DNA of 64,000 nt, from the NCBI GenBank assembly GCA_020724265.1, contig DYHH01000006.1, forward strand, positions 105,692 to 169,691, written 5' to 3'. A program made the translations under genes and the position numbers. Positions 53,841 through 63,562 of this stretch are shown piece by piece; position 1 is the stretch's first letter, and each line of letters opens with the position of its first letter. The notes beneath the pieces are model-generated. The model searched no databases and was not told where the DNA came from. It saw nothing but the letters and a program-made list of their open reading frames with translations. Source of the stretch: Melioribacter roseus. Lineage in GTDB: Bacteria > Bacteroidota > Ignavibacteria > Ignavibacteriales > Melioribacteraceae.

Positions 53841-55091
53841 TTGCACAACCATCAAATAACAATTCTTCCTAACGGAATAAAAGTAATAAGTGAAACTCTT
53901 CCTTATGTTAAATCCTTTTCATTGGGCTTTTGGTTTAATGTCGGCACTCGCGATGAAAATGAAGATAATAACGGTATAAGTCATTTTATTGAACACATGC
54001 TCTTTAAAGGAACAAAAAATCGCAGTGCATCTCAGATTGCCGATGAGATTGAATCTTTAGGCGGTTACTTAAATGCATTTACTTCAAAAGAACATACTTG
54101 TTATTACGGTAGGGGATTATCCCGGCATATAGAAAAAACTTTTGAAGTTCTTGCAGATATGATTCAGTACCCGGCTTTTAAAAACCAAGAAATAAAAAAA
54201 GAAGCCGGTGTTGTTGTTGACGAATTAAATGATATCGAAGATAATCCCGAAGAATTGATTTTCGACAAATTTGAATCAATGCTATTTAACGGGAATGATT
54301 TAAGTAAACCGATTATTGGAACAACCAAAAATATTCTTTCATTCAAACGGGAAGATCTTTTTTGTTATCTAAAAGATAATTATACCTTCGATAATCTTTT
54401 TATTGTAGCCTCAGGTGCGGTTAATCACCAAGAATTGGTTGAGTTTACTAAAAAGTATTTTGTAAAAGATCTTGGTAAATCGAATCGTATTAGAAACAAA
54501 TTAAAACTCAATCAAACAGAAGATTTGTATGTTTTCAAAGATATACAACAATCTCATTTTATTATGGGAAAACCGGCATTTGGTTATGATAATAAGAATA
54601 GAATAAAGGTCAGTTTGTTATCTCACATTTTAGGTGAAGGCAGCAGTTCTCGCTTGTTTCAATCAATCCGCGAAAAAAACGGAATTGCTTATCAGGTCAA
54701 TAGTTTCTTAAATTCGTTTTTTGATATTTCTACTTTTGGAGTATATCTTTCTACAAGCGATAAGATGATAAATAAAGCAGTTGATATAATTGATAATGAA
54801 TTCAAAAAATTACGTAGTAGAAAAATCAGCAAAAAAGAATTGAGTAAAGCTAAAGAGTACTTAAAAGGAAGTATTTATATGAGTTTGGAAAGTACGACTA
54901 ATAGGATGATAAGACTCGCAAATTCGATGATATATTTTAACAAAGTAAAACCACTTAGCCAAAGCATAAAAGAAATTGATAGTGTTACAACCGGTGATAT
55001 ACTGGAAATTTCAAACGAACTTTTGAAAGAAAATACTATGAATAAAGTAATTATTAGTTCTAAAAATATTTTACTTTATTCTGCAGCATAA
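53841..55091 (+). CDS. M16-family zinc peptidase (processing-peptidase type)
   Basis: 416 residues, half-size M16B peptidase. Inverted zinc motif HFIEHMLFKG (H48-E51-H52), with the distal Glu in VVVDELNDIEDNPEE, and the second domain with GEGSSSRLFQSIREKNGIAYQV. It starts at a TTG with no obvious Shine-Dalgarno, so the true start is uncertain. Relatives are often called PqqL- or MPP-like and may be periplasmic or cytosolic; no signal peptide is visible. It directly precedes nuoG by 17 bp, so it is co-transcribed with complex I genes. Confidence 0.92.
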   Translation: MHNHQITILPNGIKVISETLPYVKSFSLGFWFNVGTRDENEDNNGISHFIEHMLFKGTKNRSASQIADEIESLGGYLNAFTSKEHTCYYGRGLSRHIEKTFEVLADMIQYPAFKNQEIKKEAGVVVDELNDIEDNPEELIFDKFESMLFNGNDLSKPIIGTTKNILSFKREDLFCYLKDNYTFDNLFIVASGAVNHQELVEFTKKYFVKDLGKSNRIRNKLKLNQTEDLYVFKDIQQSHFIMGKPAFGYDNKNRIKVSLLSHILGEGSSSRLFQSIREKNGIAYQVNSFLNSFFDISTFGVYLSTSDKMINKAVDIIDNEFKKLRSRKISKKELSKAKEYLKGSIYMSLESTTNRMIRLANSMIYFNKVKPLSQSIKEIDSVTTGDILEISNELLKENTMNKVIISSKNILLYSAA

Positions 55092-55108
55092 AATAAAAAG
55101 GAAAATAA

Positions 55109-56791
55109 ATGCCAAAGCTTACAATTAATGGACGAGAAATTGATTTTAAACAAGGTCAAACTGTAATTGAAGCAGCTAAAGATAACGGGATTGAAATTCC
55201 ACATTATTGTTGGCATCCAAGTTTATCGGTCTCCGGCAACTGCCGGGTATGTTTAGTGGAATTAGAAAAAATGCCGAAACTTGTAATTGCATGTTCTACA
55301 CTTGCAGCCGAAGGCATGGTAGTGCACACTCAATCCGAAAAAACTTTGCAAGCAAGAAATGCCGTAATGGAATTTTTGCTTATTAATCATCCTTTGGATT
55401 GCCCGATTTGCGACGAAGCAGGAGAATGTAAATTACAAGAATATGCATTTGACCATGGTTACGGTGAAAGTAGATTCGATGAAATGAAAAATAGAAAAGA
55501 AAAACGCGTAGCATTAGGTCCAAGAATTATGTTCGACGGTGACCGCTGCATATCATGCTCACGCTGTATCCGTTTTTCTGATGAGATAGCTAAAGCAACT
55601 CAACTTACTTTTGTTCAAAGGGGAGATAGAGTTACAATAAAAACTTTCCCCGGTGAAGAATTCGATAATCCATATACACTTAACACGGTTGATATTTGTC
55701 CGGTCGGTGCTTTGACAAGTAGAGATTTCAGATTCAAAGCACGTGTTTGGGATATGTCGGAAACAAAAACAATCTGTCCCGGTTGTTCACGTGGCTGCAA
55801 TATTGAAATGTGGGTTCGTAACAATGAAATACTTCGCTTAACACCACGAGAAAATCTTGAAGTTAATGAATACTGGATGTGTGATTGGGGACGACTCAAT
55901 ACTTTCAAATTTGTTAATGCCCGAAATAGAATAGATGGTGCCTTGATTCGTGAGAATGAGGTTATCACAAAAGTATCAGTTGAGGAAGGAATATCGAAAA
56001 CTGCTCAAGCTATTCAGAAATACAAAGCAAGTCAGATTGCATTTTTAGGCTCTGCCTTCGCAACTTGTGAAGATAATTTTTCTCTTGCAAAATTTGCAAA
56101 AGAAAGTTTTTCGGCAAACAACATTGATTTTATTAGATATGTTGATGAAACCAATCAAGATGACATTTTAATTAAGCCGGATAAAACTCCCAATACATTA
56201 GGTGCGAAATCTACAGGTATTAAACCGGGCAATAGCGGATTGAATATTCATGAAATATTTTCGGAAATTAAAAAAGGAAATATAAAAGCACTTTTTGTTA
56301 TGGAAGATAATCCAGCCGCAATTTCGGATGATTATAAAAATGCACTGAAAAAATTAGAATTGTTAATAGTTCTTTCAGTAAATGAAAATGAAACAACGGA
56401 ATTGGCTGATATTGTTTTACCGGCTGCGGCTTATGCAGAAAAGAATGGAACTTTTATTAATTTTGAAGGAAGACTTCAAAGAATAAGACCGGCTGTTGTA
56501 ACCCAAAATATGGAACGCTCACTTGATGGAATGTCGATGAGCAGACTTGATAAATTCGGAACAAAATATGATTCATGGGCGAGTGGTCATAGAGTTGATG
56601 CTCAACCAAGTTGGAAACTAATTTCCATGCTTTCGCAGAAGTTAGGAGGTAAGATCAATTATCAAACAGCGGAAGATGTTTTTGATGATTTGGTCAAATC
56701 GAATAAAGAGTTTTCCGGATTGGATTATGATATTATCGGGGAAAAGGGAACTCAACTAGATTCCTTTATAAAAGTTAAAGAAACGGTTTAA
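55109..56791 (+). CDS. nuoG: NADH-quinone oxidoreductase subunit G
   Basis: 560 residues. N-terminal [2Fe-2S] ferredoxin domain (PHYCWHPSLSVSGNCRVCLVE), the His-Cys3 [4Fe-4S] domain (HPLDCPICDEAGECKLQEYA), a pair of 4Fe-4S-like segments (DRCISCSRCIRF), then a molybdopterin oxidoreductase-like domain with CPGCSRGCN and GTFINFEGRLQR. It carries electrons along the peripheral arm of complex I. It is shorter than E. coli NuoG (about 900), similar to compact versions. nuoE and nuoF are not next to it. Confidence 0.93.
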   Translation: MPKLTINGREIDFKQGQTVIEAAKDNGIEIPHYCWHPSLSVSGNCRVCLVELEKMPKLVIACSTLAAEGMVVHTQSEKTLQARNAVMEFLLINHPLDCPICDEAGECKLQEYAFDHGYGESRFDEMKNRKEKRVALGPRIMFDGDRCISCSRCIRFSDEIAKATQLTFVQRGDRVTIKTFPGEEFDNPYTLNTVDICPVGALTSRDFRFKARVWDMSETKTICPGCSRGCNIEMWVRNNEILRLTPRENLEVNEYWMCDWGRLNTFKFVNARNRIDGALIRENEVITKVSVEEGISKTAQAIQKYKASQIAFLGSAFATCEDNFSLAKFAKESFSANNIDFIRYVDETNQDDILIKPDKTPNTLGAKSTGIKPGNSGLNIHEIFSEIKKGNIKALFVMEDNPAAISDDYKNALKKLELLIVLSVNENETTELADIVLPAAAYAEKNGTFINFEGRLQRIRPAVVTQNMERSLDGMSMSRLDKFGTKYDSWASGHRVDAQPSWKLISMLSQKLGGKINYQTAEDVFDDLVKSNKEFSGLDYDIIGEKGTQLDSFIKVKETV

Positions 56792-56809
56792 TATAACATT
56801 GGAATAAAT

Positions 56810-57841
56810 ATGACGCTTCTTGAAATTACAATAATAACAATGATAAGAATTGCAATAATTATTAGTGTATTGCTCTTAACGGTCTCTTATCTTGTATATT
56901 TTGAAAGAAAAATTAGTGCCTGGACCCAAAATCGTATTGGACCTAACAGAGTAGGTTGGAGAGGGGCACTGCAGCCGTTTGCAGATGTTGGTAAACTTCT
57001 TTTAAAAGAAGATATTATTCCTTCTGCATCCAATAAATCTATTCACACCTTAGCCCCTTTTATAACTCTTGTTATCGCGTTTTCTACTTATGCTGTTATT
57101 CCAATCGGACCAAATGTTACTCTTTTCGGATATGATATACCTTTAGCTGTTGCAGATGTTAATATAGGAATACTTTATGTTCTCGCTTTAACATCTTTAG
57201 GAGTTTACGGAATTACTTTAGCTGGATGGTCTTCAGGTAGTAAATATTCGTTGATTGGCGGAATTAGATCTTCTGCTCAAATGATTTCTTATGAAGTTTC
57301 TATGGGATTTTCTATTGCCGGTGTTGTTTTGGTAGCAGGTTCTCTTAGCCCAATTACAATAGTTGAATCTCAATACGGTTGGATGTGGAATGCAGTTTTA
57401 CAACCGATTGGATTCATTACATTTGCAATATCCGCTTTTGCCGAAACAAATCGTTTACCGTTTGATTTACCGGAAGCTGAACCCGAACTTGTAGGCGGTT
57501 ACCATACAGAATATAGTAGTATGAAATTCGCCTCCTTTTTCCTGGCGGAATATGCAAATATGATTATAGCGAGTGCTCTGATTGTCACACTTTATTTAGG
57601 CGGCTGGCAAGTTCCTTATATTGATAAATTAGGTTTAGGTGAGACTCTTACGGTTCTTATTCAAATAGGATCCTTTTTTGTGAAAATGGGAGCCGTATTG
57701 TTTTTCTTTATTTGGGTTAGATGGAGTATACCTCGATTCAGATACGATCAACTTATGTCTTTGGGATGGAAAGTTATGTTTCCTTTATCATTGTTTAACG
57801 TAGTTTGGGTTGCAGTTCTTATTATGTTGTTCAATATTTAA
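56810..57841 (+). CDS. nuoH: NADH-quinone oxidoreductase subunit H
   Basis: 343 residues, eight membrane helices. Signatures: YFERKISAWTQNRIGPNRVGWRGALQPFADVGKLLLKED (given in parts: ERKISAWTQNRIGPNRVG, QPFADVGKLLLKED) and AETNRLPFDLPEAEPELVGGYHTEY in the quinone-site loop region. Links the peripheral arm to the proton-pumping part of complex I in the inner membrane. Follows nuoG by 18 bp. Confidence 0.96.
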   Translation: MTLLEITIITMIRIAIIISVLLLTVSYLVYFERKISAWTQNRIGPNRVGWRGALQPFADVGKLLLKEDIIPSASNKSIHTLAPFITLVIAFSTYAVIPIGPNVTLFGYDIPLAVADVNIGILYVLALTSLGVYGITLAGWSSGSKYSLIGGIRSSAQMISYEVSMGFSIAGVVLVAGSLSPITIVESQYGWMWNAVLQPIGFITFAISAFAETNRLPFDLPEAEPELVGGYHTEYSSMKFASFFLAEYANMIIASALIVTLYLGGWQVPYIDKLGLGETLTVLIQIGSFFVKMGAVLFFFIWVRWSIPRFRYDQLMSLGWKVMFPLSLFNVVWVAVLIMLFNI

Positions 57842-57862
57842 TGCTGAGAAAGGAATTTTACG

Positions 57863-58357
57863 ATGGCGGTTAAAAGAAGAAAAAATGATTTAAACATATT
57901 AGAGAAATTATATATTCCTGAAATTGCCAAAGGAATGGCTCTTACGTTAAAGAATATGTTCCGACCTCGTGTAACCATGCAGTACCCTGAAGTAAAATTC
58001 GATCCTCCTGCATCATACAGAGGAAGACCGGTTTTAGTTGAAGAGCCCGAAACAGGCGAAAGATGTGTTGCTTGTGGTTTATGTTCTCGTGTTTGTCCGG
58101 CGCTCGCAATTGAAGTACAAGCAGCTGAAACTGATCGTGAAAAAGAAAGATATCCCGAAAAATTTGAAATTAATATGATTAGATGCATTTTTTGCGGATT
58201 TTGCGAAGAAGTCTGCCCCGAAGAAGCTATTGTTATGAGTAAAGATTATGAGCTGGTTTACACTAATCGGCAAGATGCCATTTATGGTAAAGATAAATTA
58301 TTAGTGCCGGTAGAAGAACTTCAGGATAGATTAGACTATTTGAGGAATTTTAAGTAA
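57863..58357 (+). CDS. nuoI: NADH-quinone oxidoreductase subunit I
   Basis: 164 residues with two ferredoxin-type [4Fe-4S] motifs, [12 protein letters not shown] (about 74-85) and [12 protein letters not shown] (about 112-123), carrying clusters N6a and N6b to the quinone site. The N-terminal [16 protein letters not shown] segment fits NuoI. Ends the three-gene nuoGHI block; the membrane subunits J-N and the A-D and E-F genes are absent from this window. Confidence 0.96.
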   Translation: MAVKRRKNDLNILEKLYIPEIAKGMALTLKNMFRPRVTMQYPEVKFDPPASYRGRPVLVEEPETGERCVACGLCSRVCPALAIEVQAAETDREKERYPEKFEINMIRCIFCGFCEEVCPEEAIVMSKDYELVYTNRQDAIYGKDKLLVPVEELQDRLDYLRNFK

Positions 58358-58398
58358 GATAGAATTGAATTTTTTGAGAAGTTCATAAAATCGAAAGT

Positions 58399-60018
58399 AT
58401 GAGAAATGTTGTTTATATATTGTTTTTATCTTTTGTTCTATCTATTAATATTTACGGCAATGACCGGATAAATATTAATAGTATTTCATCACCTCAATTT
58501 GTATTGAGAGGGGAGAATTTCACCGTTTCATTAAAACTAACCCTACCGTCAGAAACAACTTCACTTGAACTCTATTTGCATATAAGTTCTAGCGGATCAT
58601 TAAAATCCGTTGATCTGAAAAGTCAAAATTTTCAGAAGCAGATGCGTTTTTACAGAGCCGATACTGAGAGTTTACTTGATAAAGTTTACAAAATTGATTC
58701 CGGCGATCTTTCATCTTTAGAAGGAAAGATAATTCAAGTCAATCTTCAATTAACTTCGAGCAGGGATGAAACTCTGCAATATTTCATATCAACCCAAAAA
58801 GATATTAGTGAAGAAGAAAGATTATCAGGGCAAATTAAAAATGTAAAGATCTATAAAGAATCTTCTGCTGCTGGTAAGTCTCTCGAATTACGTTCCGGTT
58901 CACAAATGAAATTAGATTTTTCGTCCGATGGTCATGAATCCCCAACTGCACTAATTGAGTTTTGGTCACTTTCAAAAGGAAATCGCTCAGAAGTAATAAA
59001 TATTTTTGATGAAAACCAGAATGAATTAACAAAAATTTCCATTTCGGATTTTGGATACTTAACAACACCAAATTTTTTCGATGCCGAGTTCTTTAAAGAA
59101 ATTTTTATTGATCGGTCAAATTGGAATTATTTCTTAATTAAGTTCAACACAAATTCGGGGAAGGTTAAATTTTATTTAAATAATTTGCTCTTCCATGAAG
59201 GGATTCTTCGTTCAATTGTAAAACAAAGTGAATTTGTTATTGAATTCAATAACAATTCTCGTGAAGGCAGCTTATATATTGATAGATTAAAAATTTGGTC
59301 TTTCGGTAATAACGAAAGATTGGCATTATCAAATAAAAATTTTAATAGGTATTCAGCAGACAGTTCTTCTATTATTTATGAAAACAATTTCGATAATGAT
59401 AGTTTTGGTGAAGAAATAAAAATTTCAGGGGATTATAAACTTGTAAGATCATCAGCACCCATCTTTTCTAAAGCTCCAATCTTAACAGTCTCTCTTTTTG
59501 GTCAAAGCTATCAATTAAATTGGCAGGTAAACGATTTAGCTCATGCGAAAGGTTTTATTGTTGAAAAGTCGTATGATTTAAAGCAGTTTGAATTTGTTTC
59601 CTCAATACGCGTAACCGAGAAAAGAAAAGCATCATATAGTACTACCGATTATGACTACACTGATAATCAAATTATTTACTACCGTGTTAAACAGATTAAT
59701 GAAGATGACTCATTTATTTACTCAGACGCAGCAAAAGTTGGAAGAGGCAGAACAAAGCACTTTACTCTTGAACAAAATTATCCCAATCCATTTAATCCAA
59801 TTACTACCATTTCAGTTGATGTACAAAGAGCCGATGAATTTGCAGTTCTTGTTTACGATATAGTTGGAAAGGAAATAGCAGTTCTTCATCAAGGACCTCT
59901 TGGAATGGGTAAACATCATTTCAATTTTGACGGATCGAATCTTCCTTCAGGAATATATCTCTGTGAAATTAAATCGGGCGATGAACTTGAAGTTATGAAA
60001 ATGATTCTTGCCAAGTAA
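58399..60018 (+). CDS. Secreted protein with type IX secretion sorting tail (laminin-G-like domain)
   Basis: 539 residues: signal peptide (1-19), a cohesin-like opening stretch (about 25-140, VLRGENFTVSLKLTLPSETTSLELYL), a laminin-G/lectin-like beta domain (about 150-310, LRSGSQMKLDFSSDG, ALIEFWSLSKGNRSE), a fibronectin-like part (SYQLNWQVNDLAHAKGFIVEKS) and a T9SS tail (LEQNYPNPFNPITTISV; VYDIVGKEIAVL; GIYLCEIKSGDELEV). Surface-exported by the type IX system. Function unknown. Only 41 bp separate it from nuoI, so the adjacency may be chance or read-through. Confidence 0.88.
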   Translation: MRNVVYILFLSFVLSINIYGNDRININSISSPQFVLRGENFTVSLKLTLPSETTSLELYLHISSSGSLKSVDLKSQNFQKQMRFYRADTESLLDKVYKIDSGDLSSLEGKIIQVNLQLTSSRDETLQYFISTQKDISEEERLSGQIKNVKIYKESSAAGKSLELRSGSQMKLDFSSDGHESPTALIEFWSLSKGNRSEVINIFDENQNELTKISISDFGYLTTPNFFDAEFFKEIFIDRSNWNYFLIKFNTNSGKVKFYLNNLLFHEGILRSIVKQSEFVIEFNNNSREGSLYIDRLKIWSFGNNERLALSNKNFNRYSADSSSIIYENNFDNDSFGEEIKISGDYKLVRSSAPIFSKAPILTVSLFGQSYQLNWQVNDLAHAKGFIVEKSYDLKQFEFVSSIRVTEKRKASYSTTDYDYTDNQIIYYRVKQINEDDSFIYSDAAKVGRGRTKHFTLEQNYPNPFNPITTISVDVQRADEFAVLVYDIVGKEIAVLHQGPLGMGKHHFNFDGSNLPSGIYLCEIKSGDELEVMKMILAK

Positions 60019-60073
60019 TTTTTTCTCAATAAAATCATTATATTAATCTCCATCCAATTAAATTTTTAAGAAT

Positions 60074-61612
60074 ATGTTATCTAAAGTATTCTCTTGTACC
60101 ACATTTGGTATTGATGCTTTTCTTGTTGAGGTTGAAACTCATCTTGAAAAACAGTTACCGGGGGTAACAATTGTTGGATTACCGGATTCGGCTGTAAAGG
60201 AAAGTAAAGAAAGAGTTACCGCTGCTATAAGAAACAGCGGAATCGAATTCCCGTTGAAAAAACTTACCATTAATTTAGCTCCTGCAGATATAAAAAAAGA
60301 GGGAAGTGCTTTTGATCTTCCGATTGCTGTTGGAATTTTAGCCGCTGCCGAGCATATTCAATTTGATAAATTAGGCGACACTCTTCTTTTAGGCGAGCTC
60401 TCTCTTGACGGTACTTTACGGAAAGTTAAAGGAGGACTGCCAATTGCAGTTAAGGCAAAAAATACTAATCTAAAAAATCTCATCTTACCAAAAGATTCTG
60501 TTAAAGAAGCATCAATTGTGGACGGATTAAATGTTTACGGTCTGGAAAATCTTTTAGATGTAATTTCTTTCTTAAATGATGAAAAAGATTTTCAACATGT
60601 TGTAACAAGGAAGGAAGATGTTTTTTCAAAAGTTAACGAATACAATTTAGATTTTTCTGATGTAAAAGGACAAGAAAACGTTAAACGAGCTTTAGAAGTT
60701 GCGGCGGCAGGCGGACATAATATTTTAATGATTGGACCACCCGGTTCAGGTAAAACAATGCTTGCAAAAAGATTTCCATCAATTCTTCCTCCGCTTACAT
60801 TTGAAGAAGCAATTGAAACAACAAAGATACATTCGGTAGCCGGAATATTAAGTAAAGATGAGGCATTAATTACCGAACGTCCTTTCCGAAGTCCACATCA
60901 TACGGTTTCTGATGCAGCATTAATTGGAGGTGGGACCTTTCCAAGACCCGGTGAAGTTTCTTTTGCACATCACGGAGTTCTGTTTTTAGATGAATTGCCC
61001 GAATTTAAAAAGAATGTCCTTGAAGTTATGCGTCAACCGATGGAAGATTATAAAGTAACTATTAGTCGTTCTAAAATGTCGCTCGAATTTCCGGCAAATT
61101 TTATGCTTGCCGCTGCTATGAATCCTTGCCCTTGTGGATTTTATACCGATCCAAATCGTGAGTGCACTTGTAATTCAGGGATGATACAAAAATATATGTC
61201 CAAGATTTCCGGTCCATTGTTAGACAGAATTGATATTCATATCGAAGTACCTGCGGTTAAGTATAAAGAGTTATCTTCAACCACAAAAGGTGAGAGTTCG
61301 GCAGAAATAAGAAAAAGAGTTGTAAGAGCACGCGATTTACAGATTCAAAGATTCAAAGAAACTCCGGCTATTCACAATAATGCAGATATGCCTACACGTG
61401 AAATAAGGAAGTATTGTAAACTTGATGAACAAAGTTCTGAATTGCTTAAAATGGCAATGACGAAACTCGGTTTATCTGCAAGAGCTTATGATAGAATCTT
61501 AAAAGTTAGTCGTACCATTGCAGATCTTGAAGGTTCAGAAAATATCCTACCAGCACATATTAGCGAAGCAATTCAATACAGAAGCTTGGATAGAGAGTTG
61601 TGGAATCATTGA
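60074..61612 (+). CDS. comM: ComM/YifB-type magnesium chelatase-like AAA+ ATPase
   Basis: 512 residues. N-terminal ChlI/Lon-protease-like domain (about 1-170, FLVEVETHLEKQLPGVTIVGLPDSAVKESKERV), Mg-chelatase AAA+ domain with Walker A GPPGSGKT near 220, Walker B HGVLFLDELPE near 315 and the CPCGFYTDPNRECTC cysteine segment, then a C-terminal helical domain (about 430-505). Homologues are hexameric helicases that drive branch migration in natural transformation. No other competence genes are nearby. Starts 55 bp after the T9SS gene. Confidence 0.95.
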   Translation: MLSKVFSCTTFGIDAFLVEVETHLEKQLPGVTIVGLPDSAVKESKERVTAAIRNSGIEFPLKKLTINLAPADIKKEGSAFDLPIAVGILAAAEHIQFDKLGDTLLLGELSLDGTLRKVKGGLPIAVKAKNTNLKNLILPKDSVKEASIVDGLNVYGLENLLDVISFLNDEKDFQHVVTRKEDVFSKVNEYNLDFSDVKGQENVKRALEVAAAGGHNILMIGPPGSGKTMLAKRFPSILPPLTFEEAIETTKIHSVAGILSKDEALITERPFRSPHHTVSDAALIGGGTFPRPGEVSFAHHGVLFLDELPEFKKNVLEVMRQPMEDYKVTISRSKMSLEFPANFMLAAAMNPCPCGFYTDPNRECTCNSGMIQKYMSKISGPLLDRIDIHIEVPAVKYKELSSTTKGESSAEIRKRVVRARDLQIQRFKETPAIHNNADMPTREIRKYCKLDEQSSELLKMAMTKLGLSARAYDRILKVSRTIADLEGSENILPAHISEAIQYRSLDRELWNH

Positions 61613-61670
61613 ATGAAAAATGTTTGATCACAATTCGTAATAGGAAAATATCAGTTTAAGGAAATAATAG

Positions 61671-62756
61671 ATGTTTACAAAATCTACCTATCCAATAGAA
61701 TATCTAAAAGATTTTGTTACCAAAGTATTTATCCACTTAGGTCTAAATGAAGAAGATGCATCTTTAGCCTCGGATGTTTTAGGAGCTTCTGATTTACGCG
61801 GGATTGAGTCACATGGTGTTGCAAGACTTCATACTTACTTTGATATGTTAAAGACTGGACGAATTAATCCGACTCCTAAAATAAAGATCATACGAGAGTC
61901 TGCAACTACTGCAACAATTGATGGAGATAATGGTTTAGGATTAATTGTTGGTCCAAAATCGAATAAAATAGCAATGGAAAAAGCAATTAAATTTGGTACC
62001 GGTTGGGTAAGCGTCTCTAATACTAATCATTTTGGAATTGCAGGTTATTATGTGCTGGAAGCATTAAAACTAAATTTAATTGGTTGGGCTATGACAAATT
62101 CGACTAAATTAGTCACTCCTCTTTGGGGTAAGGAAAGAATGCTGGGTACAAATCCTATATCAATTGCGTTTCCGGGAAAAGAAGAACCTCCGATAGTCAT
62201 TGATATGGCAACTTGCACGGCAGCATACGGTAAAATTGAAATGGCAAAAAGAAATAATGATCAAATACCAAAAGGTTGGGCAATTGATTCAAATGGAAGT
62301 GAAACAGAAGACCCAAATAAAATGGTAGATGGCGGAGCACTTTTACCATTAGGTTCGAATCGTGAAAGAGGAGGGCATAAAGGATATTGTTTGGCTGTCA
62401 TGGTTGATGTTCTAAGTTGTGTTTTAAGTGGGGCAAATTGGGGACCTTTCGCACCGCCATTTGCTTTGCAGCAGGAAATTCCAAAACGATCTGTCGGTAA
62501 AGGGATTGGTCATTTCTTTGGAGCAATGAAGATTGATGCCTTTATTGAAGTAGATGAATTTAAATCTCAAATTGACGATTATGTCAGAACTTTTAGATCA
62601 ACTAACCCACAGTCCGGAACAAATGGTCCATTAATCCCCGGTGATCCTGAAAGAGAAGCCGAAGAATTTAGATTAAAAAATGGCATTCCCCTTATTGAAT
62701 CTGTAATTACTGAACTGCGTGATATTTCGAATCAGACCGGTATACCATTTGACTAA
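61671..62756 (+). CDS. LDH2/malate dehydrogenase-family oxidoreductase
   Basis: 361 residues, NAD(P)-dependent Rossmann-less family (malate, L-lactate, ureidoglycolate, sulfolactate dehydrogenases). Signatures: SDLRGIESHGVARLHTY with the catalytic His, VSVSNTNHFGIAGYYV, GTNPISIAFPGKEEPPIVIDMAT and GHKGYCLAVMVDVLSC. Substrate cannot be fixed by sequence alone; malate or lactate is most likely. Preceded by an AAGGAA ribosome site. The 144 bp after its stop include the tRNA promoter candidate. Confidence 0.92.
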   Translation: MFTKSTYPIEYLKDFVTKVFIHLGLNEEDASLASDVLGASDLRGIESHGVARLHTYFDMLKTGRINPTPKIKIIRESATTATIDGDNGLGLIVGPKSNKIAMEKAIKFGTGWVSVSNTNHFGIAGYYVLEALKLNLIGWAMTNSTKLVTPLWGKERMLGTNPISIAFPGKEEPPIVIDMATCTAAYGKIEMAKRNNDQIPKGWAIDSNGSETEDPNKMVDGGALLPLGSNRERGGHKGYCLAVMVDVLSCVLSGANWGPFAPPFALQQEIPKRSVGKGIGHFFGAMKIDAFIEVDEFKSQIDDYVRTFRSTNPQSGTNGPLIPGDPEREAEEFRLKNGIPLIESVITELRDISNQTGIPFD

Positions 62757-62834
62757 TTAATTACCTTTATGTTTCCCCAGGTATACATCTGGAAAATTCC
62801 TAAATTGGACAAATAAATTCACAAAAAAGAAATC

Positions 62835-62863
62835 TTGCATTTATAAAAATATCACTCTATATT
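62835..62863 (+). promoter_or_regulatory. Promoter candidate for the tRNA cluster
   Basis: TTGCAT (62835-62840), 17 nt, TATATT (62858-62863), 38 bp before tRNA-Tyr. Confidence 0.55.
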
Positions 62864-62900
62864 TATTGCTCGTGTTTTTTAAATTTTGACAGAAGTATTT

Positions 62901-62983
62901 GGGGAGGCGCCAAAGTAGGAGAGTTGGGGCGGACTGTAAATCCGTTGGCTTAGCCTGAGGGGGTTCGATTCCCTCCCTCCCCA
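62901..62983 (+). tRNA. tRNA-Tyr (GTA)
   Basis: 83-nt class II tRNA: acceptor GGGGAGG/CCTCCCC, anticodon GTA at 62936-62938 in a CTGTAAA loop, a long variable arm, and TTCGATT T-loop. Discriminator A; CCA is not encoded. First of a Tyr-Gly-Thr-Trp tRNA series. Confidence 0.95.
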
Positions 62984-63139
62984 CGGCTTGAATATTCGGA
63001 CTGTTTGAAGGAGATCACAATCCCGTTGTTATCGTACTTCACCGGTCATTCCAGATAAATAAATATTTAGTTTTTCCTCGTTTCGATAGTAATTCTATCG
63101 TTATGAGATTTTTTGTGTTCTTTTAATTGTGAAGATTAA

Positions 63140-63213
63140 GCGGGAGTAACTCAGTTGGCTAGAGTCACAGCCTTCCAAGCTGTTGGTCGCGGGTTCGAGT
63201 CCCGTCTCCCGCT
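63140..63213 (+). tRNA. tRNA-Gly (TCC)
   Basis: 74 nt: acceptor GCGGGAG/CTCCCGC, anticodon arm ACAGC-CTTCCAA-GCTGT with anticodon TCC at 63174-63176, T-loop TTCGAGT. Discriminator T; no encoded CCA. A partial copy lies at 63563-63629. Confidence 0.95.
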
Positions 63214-63252
63214 CTAAATCTATTTGCGGCTCATTAATTGGTTAAGTTGTAA

Positions 63253-63507
63253 GTGAAATTTTACGTTTACATACTTGAGAGTATAGAACATAATGTTTGT
63301 TATATCGGGCAATGTAATAATGTTGAAGAAAGACTTGAATTACACAATAGTCCGCGAGCAAGATGGACAAAAAGATATCAGCCGTGGAGATTAATCCATA
63401 CTGAGGAATATGCTTCTAGATCGGAAGCTATGAAAAGAGAAAAATACTTAAAATCTCTTAAAAACATTAGGCGATTCATCGAAGATATAAGGGCTGGTAA
63501 GGTATAA
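63253..63507 (+). CDS. GIY-YIG nuclease-domain protein (UvrC/YhbQ type)
   Basis: 84 residues from a GTG start. A minimal GIY-YIG fold: KFYVYILES and CYIGQ supply the two signature strands (Tyr4, Tyr6, Tyr17-Ile-Gly19), Arg27 and His31 follow, and Glu63 in the EAMKREKYLKSLK helix fits the metal-binding residue. Homologues are single-domain endonucleases of unclear role, commonly multi-copy and mobile-looking in this phylum. It lies 39 bp after tRNA-Gly and before the partial tRNA-Gly copy, so it is bracketed by tRNA repeats. Confidence 0.92.
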   Translation: MKFYVYILESIEHNVCYIGQCNNVEERLELHNSPRARWTKRYQPWRLIHTEEYASRSEAMKREKYLKSLKNIRRFIEDIRAGKV

Positions 63508-63562
63508 AAACAGCAAGAAGTAAGAGTTCATTAAATTATGGTTGGGTTAGGGGTTAATTACT

